Assembly: GCF_900200035.1 (NCBI RefSeq)
Contig: NZ_FZTC01000052.1
Span: 62,001 to 126,000, forward strand
Length of the DNA: 64,000 nt
Direction of reading: 5' to 3'
DNA from: Klebsiella grimontii
GTDB lineage: Bacteria > Pseudomonadota > Gammaproteobacteria > Enterobacterales > Enterobacteriaceae
The translations under genes were made by a program, and so were the position numbers. The notes under the pieces were generated by a model. That model saw nothing but the letters and a program-made list of their open reading frames with translations, searched no databases and was not told where the DNA came from. Shown one piece after another: positions 22,703-31,588 of the stretch (position 1 is the stretch's first letter; every line of letters begins with the position of its first letter).

Positions 22703-23341
22703 ATGGAAAGCAAATATATCGCCTTAAATAGCGCCCTTCTCTTTTGGCTGCTTGGCCTGATGGCCTGGTGCTTCGAATCCACGTATCTGGCCTGGCTATC
22801 GGGCTCTTTCTCCTTATCCTCCTTCGTTTTTCATTTTCAATATCAGCGGATTAACCATATGTTTAAAAAAAACAAAATCATTGAAGCTACGCCACCGGCG
22901 GTGAATACAGCGGTACTCAACGGTGAATCTCCATCCGCCGTGGCCCGAAAACCGGCCACCACGGTTATCGCCAGCGGTATCCGCTTTGACGGAAACATTA
23001 TCGCCGAGGGAGACGTCGATATTTACGGCACCGTAAGCGGCAATATCGACGCGCGCGAGAGTCAAATTAAGATCATGACCGGCGGTCTGGTAGAGGGGAA
23101 TATCACCTGCCGCGAGCTGGTTATCGACGGCTGCGTGATCGGCCAGTGCCACAGCGAGACGATTGAAATCGATAAGAACGGCAACGTTACCGGCACGTTG
23201 GCCTACCGCACGCTGACCATCAAAAAGGGCGGTGTTTTTTCCGGCCAGGCAGAACTGCTGCCGGCGGCAGATAAGAGCAACGTCGTGGGGTTTATCGCGG
23301 ATACCGCTATTGAAACTAAAGATAAGATTGAGGCGCAGTAG
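22703..23341 (+). CDS. Bactofilin-like polymer-forming protein with N-terminal membrane segments
   Basis: 212 residues. Two hydrophobic segments (about 8-23 and 29-46) precede a bactofilin/CcmA (DUF583) domain at about 85-195 built of short beta repeats such as GNIIAEGDVDIYGTVSGNIDA and GGLVEGNITCRELVIDG. Bactofilins polymerise without nucleotide and act in cell shape or cell-surface organisation; Proteus CcmA has a similar membrane-anchored form. Absent from this position in E. coli K-12. The start is uncertain: the ATG at 22703 has a poorly spaced ribosome site, and an internal ATG at MFKKNK (22859) would give a soluble bactofilin. Confidence 0.88.
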   Translation: MESKYIALNSALLFWLLGLMAWCFESTYLAWLSGSFSLSSFVFHFQYQRINHMFKKNKIIEATPPAVNTAVLNGESPSAVARKPATTVIASGIRFDGNIIAEGDVDIYGTVSGNIDARESQIKIMTGGLVEGNITCRELVIDGCVIGQCHSETIEIDKNGNVTGTLAYRTLTIKKGGVFSGQAELLPAADKSNVVGFIADTAIETKDKIEAQ

Positions 23342-23373
23342 CAGCCATCCGGGCGCGGCGGAAAAAAAGCAAA

Positions 23374-23466
23374 AAAAAAGCCAGCACCCGGCTGGCTAAA
23401 GTAATACTGGAAGCAATGTGAGCAATGTCGTGCTTTCAGGCTTTCCGCAAGGGTCTCCCTGAATGC
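23374..23466 (-). ncRNA. ryhB: RyhB, iron-responsive small RNA
   Basis: The minus strand carries the RyhB core GCACGACATTGCTCACATTG followed by CTTCCAGTATTAC and a terminator stem AGCCAGC/GCTGGCT with nine T residues. The core pairs with targets such as sodB and with Hfq in E. coli. The 5' part (GCATTCAGGGAGACCC) differs from E. coli (GCGATCAGGAAGACCC) but aligns. The 5' end at 23466 is inferred from that alignment and from a TATTAT -10 six bases upstream. Located between yhhX and yhhY as in E. coli. Confidence 0.93.
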
Positions 23467-23470
23467 AGAG

Positions 23471-23502
23471 AAATAATAATCATTCTCATTCGCACTTGTC
23501 TA
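23471..23502 (-). promoter_or_regulatory. ryhB promoter with Fur box
   Basis: On the minus strand TAGACA (23497-23502), an 18-base spacer and TATTAT (23473-23478) form a promoter. The sequence AATGAGAATGATTATTATT (23471-23489) overlaps the -10 and matches the Fur box GATAATGATAATCATTATC well, so Fur-Fe2+ repression is expected. Confidence 0.8.
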
Positions 23503-23589
23503 CTCCTTTTTGCAAAAAATAGTCGTTGATCCCTTTTTTAAAGTCAGTGATGTTTAAAGGGACGATTAACCCAAAAAGGAAAATGAAGA

Positions 23590-24081
23590 ATGAGCGACAT
23601 AGTGATACGCCACGCCGAGCCACGGGATGCGGAACCTTTACGCCAGATGACTGCGCTTCCGGAGGTCTATCACGACACGCTACAGCTTCCTCATCCTTCT
23701 ATGGAAATGTGGCAGGAACGCCTGCAACCGAAACCCGGTAGCCGTCATCTGGTCGCGACAATCGACGAAAAGGTGGTGGGCCATCTTAAGCTCAGCGTGG
23801 AGCCCAATCCTCGCCGCAGTCACGTCGCGACCTTCGGCGTTAGCGTTGCCGCGCAGGCGCACGGTCGTGGGGTAGGCAGCGCGCTGATGCGCGAGATGAT
23901 TAATCTCTGTGATAACTGGCTGCGCGTCGAGCGTATCGAGTTAACCGTGTTTACGGATAATCCCTCCGCGGTAGCGCTTTACCGCAAATTTGGCTTTATT
24001 GTCGAAGGGACCGGCAAGAAATACGCCCTGCGCAACGGCGAATATGTCGATGCCTACTTTATGGCGCGGCTGAAGGGGTGA
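23590..24081 (+). CDS. yhhY: GNAT-family amino acid N-acetyltransferase YhhY/AaaT
   Basis: Acetyl-CoA-dependent N-acetyltransferase of 163 residues (E. coli 162). The acetyl-CoA-binding motif is AQAHGRGVGSALMREM (about 93-108), and the C-terminus AVALYRKFGFIVEGTGKKYALRNGEY is typical of the family. In E. coli it acetylates certain L-amino acids. ATG at 23590 follows AAGGAAAATGAAGA. Convergent with ggt. Confidence 0.95.
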   Translation: MSDIVIRHAEPRDAEPLRQMTALPEVYHDTLQLPHPSMEMWQERLQPKPGSRHLVATIDEKVVGHLKLSVEPNPRRSHVATFGVSVAAQAHGRGVGSALMREMINLCDNWLRVERIELTVFTDNPSAVALYRKFGFIVEGTGKKYALRNGEYVDAYFMARLKG

Positions 24082-24092
24082 CGCTCAACTAA

Positions 24093-24114
24093 CCCTCTCC
24101 CGGCAGGGAGAGGG
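24093..24114. repeat. Palindromic intergenic element between yhhY and ggt
   Basis: Perfect 9-bp stem CCCTCTCCC/GGGAGAGGG with a GGCA loop, between two convergent genes. The same CCCTCTCC/GGGAGAGG core recurs between ugpB and ugpA (29959-29981), so it is probably an interspersed extragenic repeat. It could also act as a bidirectional terminator hairpin. Confidence 0.7.
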
Positions 24115-24131
24115 TCGGAGTGAGGGTAAAC

Positions 24132-25874
24132 CTAATACCCTGCCGTTAAATCATCCGGGGAACGCGGATCGGATGCGCCGTACAGCGTGCCGTCCGGGCC
24201 AACCATAATACTCTGGGTGCTGCCCATCGCCTCTTTCACCGCCACTTTCTGCCCCTTGCTCTCCAGCAGCTTCAGCGTATCCGGGCTGAATCCCTTCTCC
24301 ACCCGCAGTTCATCCGGCAGCCATTGATGATGGAAGCGCGGGGCGTTAGTGGCTTCCGCGACGTTCATTCCAAAATCGATGGTATTCACCACCATCTGCA
24401 GTACGGTAGTGATTATGCGGCTGCCTCCGGGACTACCGGTTACCAGCCAGGTTTTGCCATCTTTCACCACAATCGTTGGCGACATCGACGACAGCGGGCG
24501 CTTTTTCGGCTCGACGGCGTTGGCGTCACCGCCCACCAGCCCGTAGACGTTCGGCACGCCGGGTTTAGCCGAGAAATCATCCATCTGATTATTCAGCAGA
24601 ATGCCGGAGTTCCCCGCCACGATGCCGGTGCCAAAGGTCGTATTCAGCGTATAGGTCACCGCAACGGCGTTACCGTCTTTATCCACCACCGAGAAATGGG
24701 TGGTCTGATTGCTTTCGTACGGCGCCAGCTTGCCGGGACGGATCTGGCTCGACGGCTTCGCTTTATTGATATCAATCTGTTCAGCAATCGATTTGGCGTA
24801 CGCTTTGCTGGTCAGCGCCTGCCACGGCACTTTGACGAAGTCCGGATCGCCAAGGTATTCCGAACGGTCGGCATAGGCGTGTTTTTCAGCTTCCGCCATC
24901 ACCTGCATGGCATCGGCGCTGCCGAAGCCGTACTTATGCATATCGAAGTTTTCCAGGATATTCAGGATCTGCACGATATGAATGCCGCCGGATGAAGGCG
25001 GCGGCATTGAGAACACCTGGTAGCCGCGATATTCGCCGCTCACCGGCGTACGTTCGACCGCTTTGTAATTCGCCAGGTCCGCTTTGGTGATAAGCCCGCC
25101 GTGATTCTTCATCTCAGCGGCAATCTGGTCGGCAATCACGCCTTTATAGAACGCGTCCGGTCCCAGCTCGGCAATCAGTTCCAGGCTTTTCCCCAGTTGT
25201 TTTTGCACCAGCTTATCGCCCTTTTTCAGCGGCTCGCCGTTTTTCCAGAAGATAGCCCGGCTGTTGGCATGGTCGGGGATCACTTCGCTACCGTAGGTTT
25301 TCAAGTCATCGGCCAGCGCATCGTTGACCGTGAAGCCCTCTTCGGCCAGCTTAATCGCCGGGCGAATCACTTTGTTGAGCGGCATCGTGCCGTATTTCTC
25401 CAGCGCCAGGGAGAAGCCGGCCACGGTACCCGGCGTACCGGAAGCCAGATGCGAGGTCAGCGATTTCTTACTGTCCGGGTTGCCCTGGTCGTCGAGAAAC
25501 ATATCGCGGGTAGCCTGTTCCGGCGCCATCTCGCGGAAGTCGATCGCCGTGGTATTACCGTCTTTGGTACGCAGCATCATAAAGCCGCCGCCGCCGATAT
25601 TACCGGCCTGCGGATGGGTAACCGCCAGCGCGTAGCCCACCGCCACGGCGGCATCCACCGCGTTGCCGCCCTGACGCAGAATATCCACGCCGACCTTCGT
25701 TGCCAGCGCGTCCACCGAGGCCACCATCCCCTGCTGAGCGCGGACCGGATGAAAAACATCTTCCTCTACACCATAAGACACCGGCGGAGGAGCGGGATTT
25801 GCCGCGACGGTAAAACTGCCGCCCGCCAGCAACGCAGCGATAACCACCTGACGCCAGAACGTTGTTTTTATCAT
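24132..25874 (-). CDS. ggt: Periplasmic gamma-glutamyltransferase Ggt
   Basis: Cleaves gamma-glutamyl bonds of glutathione in the periplasm. A precursor of 580 residues (same as E. coli) with a signal peptide (MIKTTFWRQVVIAALLAGG...AANP) is autoprocessed at the threonine of ESNQTTHFSVVDKDG, the nucleophile (Thr391 in E. coli numbering), into large and small subunits. PLSSMSPTIVVKDG and GSPGGSRIITTVLQ belong to the small subunit. Start: ATG at 25874, seven bases after AGGAG; an ATG two codons upstream overlaps that ribosome site. Confidence 0.97.
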   Translation of the reverse strand: MIKTTFWRQVVIAALLAGGSFTVAANPAPPPVSYGVEEDVFHPVRAQQGMVASVDALATKVGVDILRQGGNAVDAAVAVGYALAVTHPQAGNIGGGGFMMLRTKDGNTTAIDFREMAPEQATRDMFLDDQGNPDSKKSLTSHLASGTPGTVAGFSLALEKYGTMPLNKVIRPAIKLAEEGFTVNDALADDLKTYGSEVIPDHANSRAIFWKNGEPLKKGDKLVQKQLGKSLELIAELGPDAFYKGVIADQIAAEMKNHGGLITKADLANYKAVERTPVSGEYRGYQVFSMPPPSSGGIHIVQILNILENFDMHKYGFGSADAMQVMAEAEKHAYADRSEYLGDPDFVKVPWQALTSKAYAKSIAEQIDINKAKPSSQIRPGKLAPYESNQTTHFSVVDKDGNAVAVTYTLNTTFGTGIVAGNSGILLNNQMDDFSAKPGVPNVYGLVGGDANAVEPKKRPLSSMSPTIVVKDGKTWLVTGSPGGSRIITTVLQMVVNTIDFGMNVAEATNAPRFHHQWLPDELRVEKGFSPDTLKLLESKGQKVAVKEAMGSTQSIMVGPDGTLYGASDPRSPDDLTAGY

Positions 25875-25995
25875 TGTCATACTCCTGAATGATGTTTTTA
25901 TTTACCCATAATCCTGGATGATAAGTCTTAAAAAATCATTGTTGTGCCGGAAAGAGGGTAAACTTAAGAGATCCCATGAAAGGGAGGAGAGAACA

Positions 25996-26316
25996 ATGAA
26001 AGCTATGTTATATCTGGCGGCGCTGCTGCCGCTGAGCGTCCTGGCGCAGCCGATCAATATCGACAATAACCCCAATCAGCCGGGGTACGTGGTGCCCAGC
26101 CAGCAGCGGATGCAAAATCAGATGCAAACCCAGCAAATGCAGCAGCAAAACAATCTGAAACAGAGTATTCAGAACCAGTCGCGCGCGCAGCAGCAGCATC
26201 TGCAGACGCAGTTGAATAACGACCGGCAGCGGGTACAGCAGAATGACAACCTGAACCGGCAGCAGCCTCTGCCAAACACCAACGGTGGGATGCTGCAGCG
26301 CCAGACGACCCCGTAA
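25996..26316 (+). CDS. yhhA: Exported Gln/Asn-rich protein YhhA (DUF2756)
   Basis: 106 residues: a cleavable signal peptide ([19 protein letters not shown]) and a low-complexity mature part rich in glutamine and asparagine ([11 protein letters not shown]). The function is unknown. E. coli YhhA has about 146 residues; the present protein ends at [14 protein letters not shown], corresponding to the middle of the E. coli tail. ATG at 25996 follows GGGAGGAGA. The longer open frame from 25918 adds a non-signal stretch and is rejected. Convergent with ugpQ. Confidence 0.9.
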   Translation: MKAMLYLAALLPLSVLAQPINIDNNPNQPGYVVPSQQRMQNQMQTQQMQQQNNLKQSIQNQSRAQQQHLQTQLNNDRQRVQQNDNLNRQQPLPNTNGGMLQRQTTP

Positions 26317-26339
26317 GGGCCGCCTGACGCAGGCGCAGA

Positions 26340-27080
26340 TTACGCCGGGAAGTTGGGGCCGATGACGTCAATCGCATCGGTGCAGATGCTGTCCACGCCC
26401 CAACGCAGCAGCTCGGCGGCGCGCTGCGGTTTGTTAACGGTATACACCAGAATATGCAGGCCCGCGGCCTTCAGGCTCGCCACGCGCGCTTCATCCAGCA
26501 GCTTATGGTTGAGATGAAGAGAGATGCAGCCGAGGCGCGCGGTCAGTTCGCGCCAATCGTTCCGCCACTCATCCAGCAGCAGCCCGCGCGGCAGCTCGGG
26601 GGCGGCTTCCCGCGCGGCTTCCAGGGCATCGATTTCAAACGACGAGAGTAGCGGCGGGGTCATGCCCTGCCAGAGCTCACGCGCCGCCAGCGCTACCGCT
26701 TTACCGGTCAGCGGACCGGTACCAGTGGTCGGTTTAATTTCGATATTCGCCATCATGCCGTGCAGACGGCAGCGGTCCGCGACCTCGCTCAGCAGCGGCA
26801 GCGGCTCGCCTTTGAACTCGCCGCTGTACCAGTTGCCGGCATCCACTTTCAGCAGATCGCTCCACGTCAGATCGCCCGCCACGCCCCAGCCGTTGCTGGT
26901 GCGTTCGAGATTGTCGTCGTGCAGTAAAAAAATCTGCCCGTCTTTCGATAACTTCGCATCAAACTCAATCATCGTATGGCCGTAACGAGCGCCGGTATCG
27001 ATAGCCGCCAGGGTATTTTCCGGGGCCAGTTTACCGCCGCCGCGGTGGGCGACGATAGGGGGATAAGGCCAGTGACTCAT
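26340..27080 (-). CDS. ugpQ: Cytoplasmic glycerophosphodiester phosphodiesterase UgpQ
   Basis: Hydrolyses glycerophosphodiesters imported by UgpBAEC to glycerol-3-phosphate and alcohol. 246 residues (E. coli 247), no signal peptide. The GDPD signature [18 protein letters not shown] (about 9-26) and [11 protein letters not shown] supply the metal and catalytic residues (His, Glu, Asp). Last gene of ugpBAECQ; its ATG overlaps the ugpC stop by 4 nt. Confidence 0.97.
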   Translation of the reverse strand: MSHWPYPPIVAHRGGGKLAPENTLAAIDTGARYGHTMIEFDAKLSKDGQIFLLHDDNLERTSNGWGVAGDLTWSDLLKVDAGNWYSGEFKGEPLPLLSEVADRCRLHGMMANIEIKPTTGTGPLTGKAVALAARELWQGMTPPLLSSFEIDALEAAREAAPELPRGLLLDEWRNDWRELTARLGCISLHLNHKLLDEARVASLKAAGLHILVYTVNKPQRAAELLRWGVDSICTDAIDVIGPNFPA

Positions 27081-28147
27081 GCGCGTTGTCCTGTTTCACT
27101 ATCAAAAAGGTGCAGACTTTCCTGCGGCAGATGCAGCCACAGGGTACTGCCCGCCTGCGGTCGCTGCTGGTGCGGCAGCCGGACCACCAGCTTCTGCTCA
27201 CCCCAGCGCCCGTGGGCGAGGTTATCGGCGCCTAAAATTTCCAGCGTATCCATCACCAGCGGTACGCCACCTTCCGCCTGGGAGCTTAATGCAAAATGTT
27301 CCGGACGGATACCCAGCGTCATCTTACGCCCGGCATAGCGGCGATGTTCGCTGTTGATCGGTAAAAGCATCCCGCCTGCAAGCTCGAAGCGGCTACCGTC
27401 GTCGCTGACCCGGCCTTCCAGCAGGTTCATTGCCGGGCTGCCGATAAAGCTCGCCACAAAGCGGCTGGCCGGTTTTTCGTAGACCTCAACCGGTGTGCCA
27501 ATCTGCTCGGCAACGCCTTTATTCATCACCATCACCCGCTGCGCGAGGGTCATCGCCTCCACCTGATCGTGGGTCACGTACAGCGAGGTGGTTTTCAGCC
27601 GACGATGCAGGTGCTGCAGTTCAAGACGCATCTGCACGCGCAGTTTCGCATCAAGGTTGGAGAGCGGCTCATCAAACAGAAATACCGCCGGGTCGCGTAC
27701 GATAGCCCGCCCCATCGCCACGCGCTGGCGCTGCCCGCCGGAAAGCTCGCGCGGACGGCGCTTCAGCAGGCCATCCAGCTCCAGAATGCGCGCCGCCTCC
27801 TGGACGCGCTCAGCAATTAATCCTTTACCCAAACCGCGAATTTTCAGGCCCCACGCCATATTCTCTTCCACGCTCATATGCGGATAGAGGGCGTAGTTCT
27901 GGAACACCATCGCAATGCCGCGATCTTTCGGCTCCATTTCGGTGACGCGCTTGCGGTCGATCCAGATATCGCCGCTGGTGACCCGCTCCAGACCCGCCAC
28001 CATGCGCAGCAGAGTTGATTTTCCGCAGCCCGAGGGGCCCACCATCACAATAAATTCGCCGTCCGCGACGTCCAGCGTCAACGGTTGGATCACCTGGGTT
28101 TTGCCATCCCAGCTTTTGGTTACTGCCTGTAGCTTAAGTCCTGCCAT
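27077..28147 (-). CDS. ugpC: sn-Glycerol-3-phosphate ABC transporter ATPase UgpC
   Basis: Cytoplasmic ATPase subunit of the Ugp importer, 356 residues as in E. coli. Walker [10 protein letters not shown] (about 37-45), ABC signature LSGGQRQR, Walker [17 protein letters not shown], followed by a MalK-like C-terminal regulatory domain with OB folds. Start: ATG at 28147 (MAGLKLQAV) one base after the ugpE stop; an in-frame GTG lies 4 codons upstream. Downstream ugpQ overlaps by 4 nt. Confidence 0.97.
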   Translation of the reverse strand: MAGLKLQAVTKSWDGKTQVIQPLTLDVADGEFIVMVGPSGCGKSTLLRMVAGLERVTSGDIWIDRKRVTEMEPKDRGIAMVFQNYALYPHMSVEENMAWGLKIRGLGKGLIAERVQEAARILELDGLLKRRPRELSGGQRQRVAMGRAIVRDPAVFLFDEPLSNLDAKLRVQMRLELQHLHRRLKTTSLYVTHDQVEAMTLAQRVMVMNKGVAEQIGTPVEVYEKPASRFVASFIGSPAMNLLEGRVSDDGSRFELAGGMLLPINSEHRRYAGRKMTLGIRPEHFALSSQAEGGVPLVMDTLEILGADNLAHGRWGEQKLVVRLPHQQRPQAGSTLWLHLPQESLHLFDSETGQRA

Positions 28148-28148
28148 T

Positions 28149-28994
28149 TTATTTCTCACTATCCACTAAACCACGCACAAACGCGCGCTGCATGGCTAAA
28201 ACGATGACAACCGGAGGAATCAGCGTGAGCAGCATCGCCGCCATCACCTGATTCCACTGCGTGGTGCCCTGGCCGATGGCGATCATCCCTTTGATGCCCG
28301 CGACCGCCGTGCCGAGATTCACGTCGGTAATGATCAGCAGCGGCCACAGATACTGGTTCCAGCCGTAGATAAAGGTGATGACGAACAGCGCCGCCAGGTT
28401 GGTTTTCGACAGCGGCAGCACGATGTCGCGGAAGAAGCGCATCGGCGACGCGCCATCGATACGCGCCGCTTCAATCAGCTCGTCCGGCAGGGTCATAAAG
28501 AACTGGCGAAACAGGAAGGTCGCGGTGGCCGAGGCCATCAGCGGCAACGTAAGCCCGGCATAGCTGTCGAGCATTTTCAGGTTGGCGATCACTTCCACCG
28601 TCGGGAAAATACGCACCTCAACCGGCAGCATCAGCGTGATAAAGATCATCCAGAAGAACAGATTGCGCAGCGGAAAACGAAACCAGACGATGGCGAAAGC
28701 GGAGAGAATCGAGACCGTAATTTTACCCACCGTAATGCCGAAGGCCATGATGAAGCTGTTGAGCATCATCAGCCAGAACGGCGCACTGTTGGCTCCTACG
28801 CCGTTCACCCAGATAAATTTCATGTTTTCGAGCAGATGCCCGCCGGGGATCAGCGTCATCGGCGTGTCAAAGACCGCTTTACTGTCCAGCGTCGCCGCGA
28901 CAAAGGCGACGTACAGCGGGAACAGAATGACCGCAATCCCTAAAATCAGCATGGTGTGGCTGAAAATCGTCAGCCCGCGACGGTTCTCAATCAT
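28149..28994 (-). CDS. ugpE: sn-Glycerol-3-phosphate ABC transporter permease UgpE
   Basis: Inner-membrane permease of 281 residues, the E. coli length, with six predicted helices. The cytoplasmic EAA loop [22 protein letters not shown] couples it to UgpC. Forms a heterodimer with UgpA. Its ATG overlaps the ugpA stop (ATGA). Confidence 0.97.
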   Translation of the reverse strand: MIENRRGLTIFSHTMLILGIAVILFPLYVAFVAATLDSKAVFDTPMTLIPGGHLLENMKFIWVNGVGANSAPFWLMMLNSFIMAFGITVGKITVSILSAFAIVWFRFPLRNLFFWMIFITLMLPVEVRIFPTVEVIANLKMLDSYAGLTLPLMASATATFLFRQFFMTLPDELIEAARIDGASPMRFFRDIVLPLSKTNLAALFVITFIYGWNQYLWPLLIITDVNLGTAVAGIKGMIAIGQGTTQWNQVMAAMLLTLIPPVVIVLAMQRAFVRGLVDSEK

Positions 28995-29878
28995 TGGTAG
29001 CGCACCTTTCTTTCAACGTAGCGGAACTGCACCACCGTCAGAATAATGACGAGGAACATCAGCACCACCGACTGGGCGGCGGAAGCGGAAAGGTCGAGCC
29101 CGGCAAAACCTTCACGATAGATCTTATAAATCAGCGTCGTCGTCGCCTGAACCGGCCCGCCGCCGGTTGCGGCATCGATAACCGGGAAGGTATCAAAGAA
29201 GGCGTACACCAGATTGACCACCAGCAGAAAAAAGCTCACCGGGGCGATCAGCGGCAACGCCAGCCTGAAGAAGCGGCGAACCGGGCCGGCGCCGTCAATG
29301 GCGGCGGCTTCTACCAGCGAGCGAGGAATCGATTGCAGCGCGGCGAAGAAGAACAGGAAGTTGTAACTAATCTGCTTCCACACCGAGGCGAAAACCACGA
29401 GGAACATCGCCTGGCCGCTGTTCTGCGCGTGGTTCCAGTCGTAGCCCATCTCACCGAGGAGATGGGTAATTAGCCCGCGGCCGGGGTTGAACAAGAAGAT
29501 CCACAGCACCGCCGCCACCGCGGGCGCAACGGCATAGGGCAGCAGCATCAGCGTCTGATAGAAACGGCTGCCGCGCACCACGTAATCCACCAGCGCGGCG
29601 AAAAATAGCGAGATCAGCAGGCCGCTGACGGTAACCATCGTGCTGAACTTAATGGTGGTCCAGAAGGAGTCCAGGTAGTACGGGTCCTGGAAGAGGGCTA
29701 AAAAGTTATCCAGGCCGACAAACTGGCTGGAGAGCCCAAACGGATCGACGCTCTGCAGCGAATACCACAGCGCTTCGCCCGCGGGCCAGATAAAAAAGAT
29801 GACGGTGATGACCAGCTGCGGCGCGACCAGCAGATAGGGCAGCCAACGCGAGCGGAACACCGGACGGGATGATGACAT
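28991..29878 (-). CDS. ugpA: sn-Glycerol-3-phosphate ABC transporter permease UgpA
   Basis: Inner-membrane permease of 295 residues, the E. coli length. The EAA loop [21 protein letters not shown] is visible near residue 195, and [27 protein letters not shown] is typical of the UgpA/MalF type. It follows ugpB after 122 nt of palindromic repeats that may lower its expression relative to the binding protein. Confidence 0.97.
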   Translation of the reverse strand: MSSSRPVFRSRWLPYLLVAPQLVITVIFFIWPAGEALWYSLQSVDPFGLSSQFVGLDNFLALFQDPYYLDSFWTTIKFSTMVTVSGLLISLFFAALVDYVVRGSRFYQTLMLLPYAVAPAVAAVLWIFLFNPGRGLITHLLGEMGYDWNHAQNSGQAMFLVVFASVWKQISYNFLFFFAALQSIPRSLVEAAAIDGAGPVRRFFRLALPLIAPVSFFLLVVNLVYAFFDTFPVIDAATGGGPVQATTTLIYKIYREGFAGLDLSASAAQSVVLMFLVIILTVVQFRYVERKVRYQ

Positions 29879-29900
29879 AGTTAAACTCTGAGTTGGTTTC

Positions 29901-29981
29901 CCCTCATCCCGGCCCTCTCCCTAAACGGATGAGGGTGAAAAGACGGCTCCGGGCGATCCCCTCTCCCCGGCGGGGAGAGGG
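29901..29981. repeat. Two palindromic elements in the ugpB-ugpA gap
   Basis: First element: CCCTCATCC (29901-29909) and GGATGAGGG (29927-29935). Second element: CCCTCTCCCC (29959-29968) and GGGGAGAGGG (29972-29981) with a 3-base loop. Both are inside the operon. Such hairpins between a binding-protein gene and the permease genes commonly stabilise upstream mRNA or attenuate transcription. The second is related to the element at 24093-24114. Confidence 0.7.
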
Positions 29982-30000
29982 TGAGGGGCTGGCTATAAGA

Positions 30001-31317
30001 TTACGACTTCGTTGACTGCTCGAAACGGCGCAGCAGCTGATTACCGCGCTCAACGGCCGCGTCCAGCGCCTGCTGAGGCGTTTTCTTACCGGTCCATACG
30101 CTTTCCAGTTCTTCATCAACGATGGTGCGGATCTGCGGCATATTGCCCAGGCGCAGACCTTTGGTGAACGGCAGCGGCGGCTTGTTCAGCATCTGGCGCG
30201 TCGCGATATCGGCGCCGGGGTTCTTATCATAGAAACCCTGTTCGCGGGTCAGGTTGTAAGCGGCGGTGGTAATCGGCAGATAGCCGGTTTTCTGATGCCA
30301 TTCGGCGGCATTTTCCGGCTTAGTCAGGAAATCGAGGAATTTGGCGACCCCGGTATAGGTTTCTTTGTCTTTACCCTGCATCACCCACAGGCTGGCCCCG
30401 CCGATAATGGCGTTTTGCGGCGCACCCTTCACGTCGGCGTCGTACGGCATCATGCCTACGCCATAGTTGAACTTCGCATACTGACGGATATCCGCCAGCG
30501 AGCCGGAGGAAGCGGTGGTGATGGCGCAGTCGCCGTTATAGAACTTCTCGGTTGACTCGTCTTTGCGCCCAAAGTAGCTGAAGTCGCCTTTCTTGTTCAG
30601 CTCTGCGAGCAGGGCGATATGCTTCACCTGCTCTGGCTTGTTGAACTCCAGTACCGCATCGGTACCGTCGAAGCCGTTGTTTTTAGTGGCGACCGGCAGG
30701 CCGTGCCAGGCGCTGAAGTTTTCAATCTGGATCCAGCCCTGCCAGCCGCTGGCGTAGCCGCACTTCATCCCGGCGGCCTTCAGCTTCGCGGTATACGCCG
30801 CCAGATCCTGCCAGGTTTTCGGCGGCTGTTCCGGGTCTAAACCGGCTTTTTTAAAGGCGTCTTTGTTGTAGTACAGCACCGGCGTGGAGCTGTTAAACGG
30901 CTGGGAGAGCAGATGGCCGGTTTTGGAGTCGGTGTAATAACCGGAGACGGTAGGCACGAACTGCGTTTCATCAAACTGAATGCCCGCATCGCTGAACACC
31001 TGATAGACCGGCTTTATCGCCTTAGAGGCCATCATCGTCGCGGTGCCGACCTCATAAACCTGCAGAATAGCCGGCGCGTTGCCGGTACGGAAGGCGGCGA
31101 TGCCGGCGCTCAGGCTCTGTTCGTAGTTGCCTTTGTATACCGGAACAATTTTGTAGTCCGGGTTGGCTGCGTTGAAACGTTGCGCCAGTGAATCAACTTC
31201 TTTCCCCAACTCCCCTTCCATCGAATGCCAGAACGGGATAGTGGTTACCGCCAGGGCTTGTCCGGCAAATGCCAGGCTGAGCGCCAGTCCTAAAGCTGTA
31301 TGTCGTAACGATATCAT
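30001..31317 (-). CDS. ugpB: sn-Glycerol-3-phosphate periplasmic binding protein UgpB
   Basis: Periplasmic substrate-binding protein for glycerol-3-phosphate and glycerophosphodiesters, 438 residues as in E. coli. The signal peptide [23 protein letters not shown] is followed by the mature start [37 protein letters not shown] and [16 protein letters not shown] are conserved in UgpB. First gene of ugpBAECQ, preceded by PhoB-type repeats. Confidence 0.97.
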   Translation of the reverse strand: MISLRHTALGLALSLAFAGQALAVTTIPFWHSMEGELGKEVDSLAQRFNAANPDYKIVPVYKGNYEQSLSAGIAAFRTGNAPAILQVYEVGTATMMASKAIKPVYQVFSDAGIQFDETQFVPTVSGYYTDSKTGHLLSQPFNSSTPVLYYNKDAFKKAGLDPEQPPKTWQDLAAYTAKLKAAGMKCGYASGWQGWIQIENFSAWHGLPVATKNNGFDGTDAVLEFNKPEQVKHIALLAELNKKGDFSYFGRKDESTEKFYNGDCAITTASSGSLADIRQYAKFNYGVGMMPYDADVKGAPQNAIIGGASLWVMQGKDKETYTGVAKFLDFLTKPENAAEWHQKTGYLPITTAAYNLTREQGFYDKNPGADIATRQMLNKPPLPFTKGLRLGNMPQIRTIVDEELESVWTGKKTPQQALDAAVERGNQLLRRFEQSTKS

Positions 31318-31392
31318 CGGTTATCTCTCTTGTTGTTCCGGATGCGCGATTTCACGCGTTTTATGTTCGCGGGGGTAACATGACATGCTCGA

Positions 31393-31431
31393 ATGACAGA
31401 AAAATAACTATTGCATTACAAAAATATTACA
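31393..31431 (-). promoter_or_regulatory. PhoB box array upstream of ugpB
   Basis: Four hexamers in plus-strand notation, ATGACA (31393), ATAACT (31404), ATTACA (31415) and ATTACA (31426), recur exactly every 11 bases. PhoB binds direct repeats of TGTMAT-type half-sites with 11-base period, and ugp is a Pho regulon member in E. coli. A further ATGACA at 31380 is out of phase by 2 bases. The array ends about 76 bases upstream of the ugpB start. Confidence 0.65.
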
Positions 31432-31588
31432 ATAAATTGGCAAAAACATGATGAAACGGTGAAAAAAAAGTGGCAGGGAAATGGCAAAGCGAAAAAGAGC
31501 GCCCGCGCAGACTACAGATAATCAGGGATCTGTAGTTAAATAGGGTTCGTTAAAGAGCACTCTCCGGCGAGCCGTCACAAGGAAAAAT

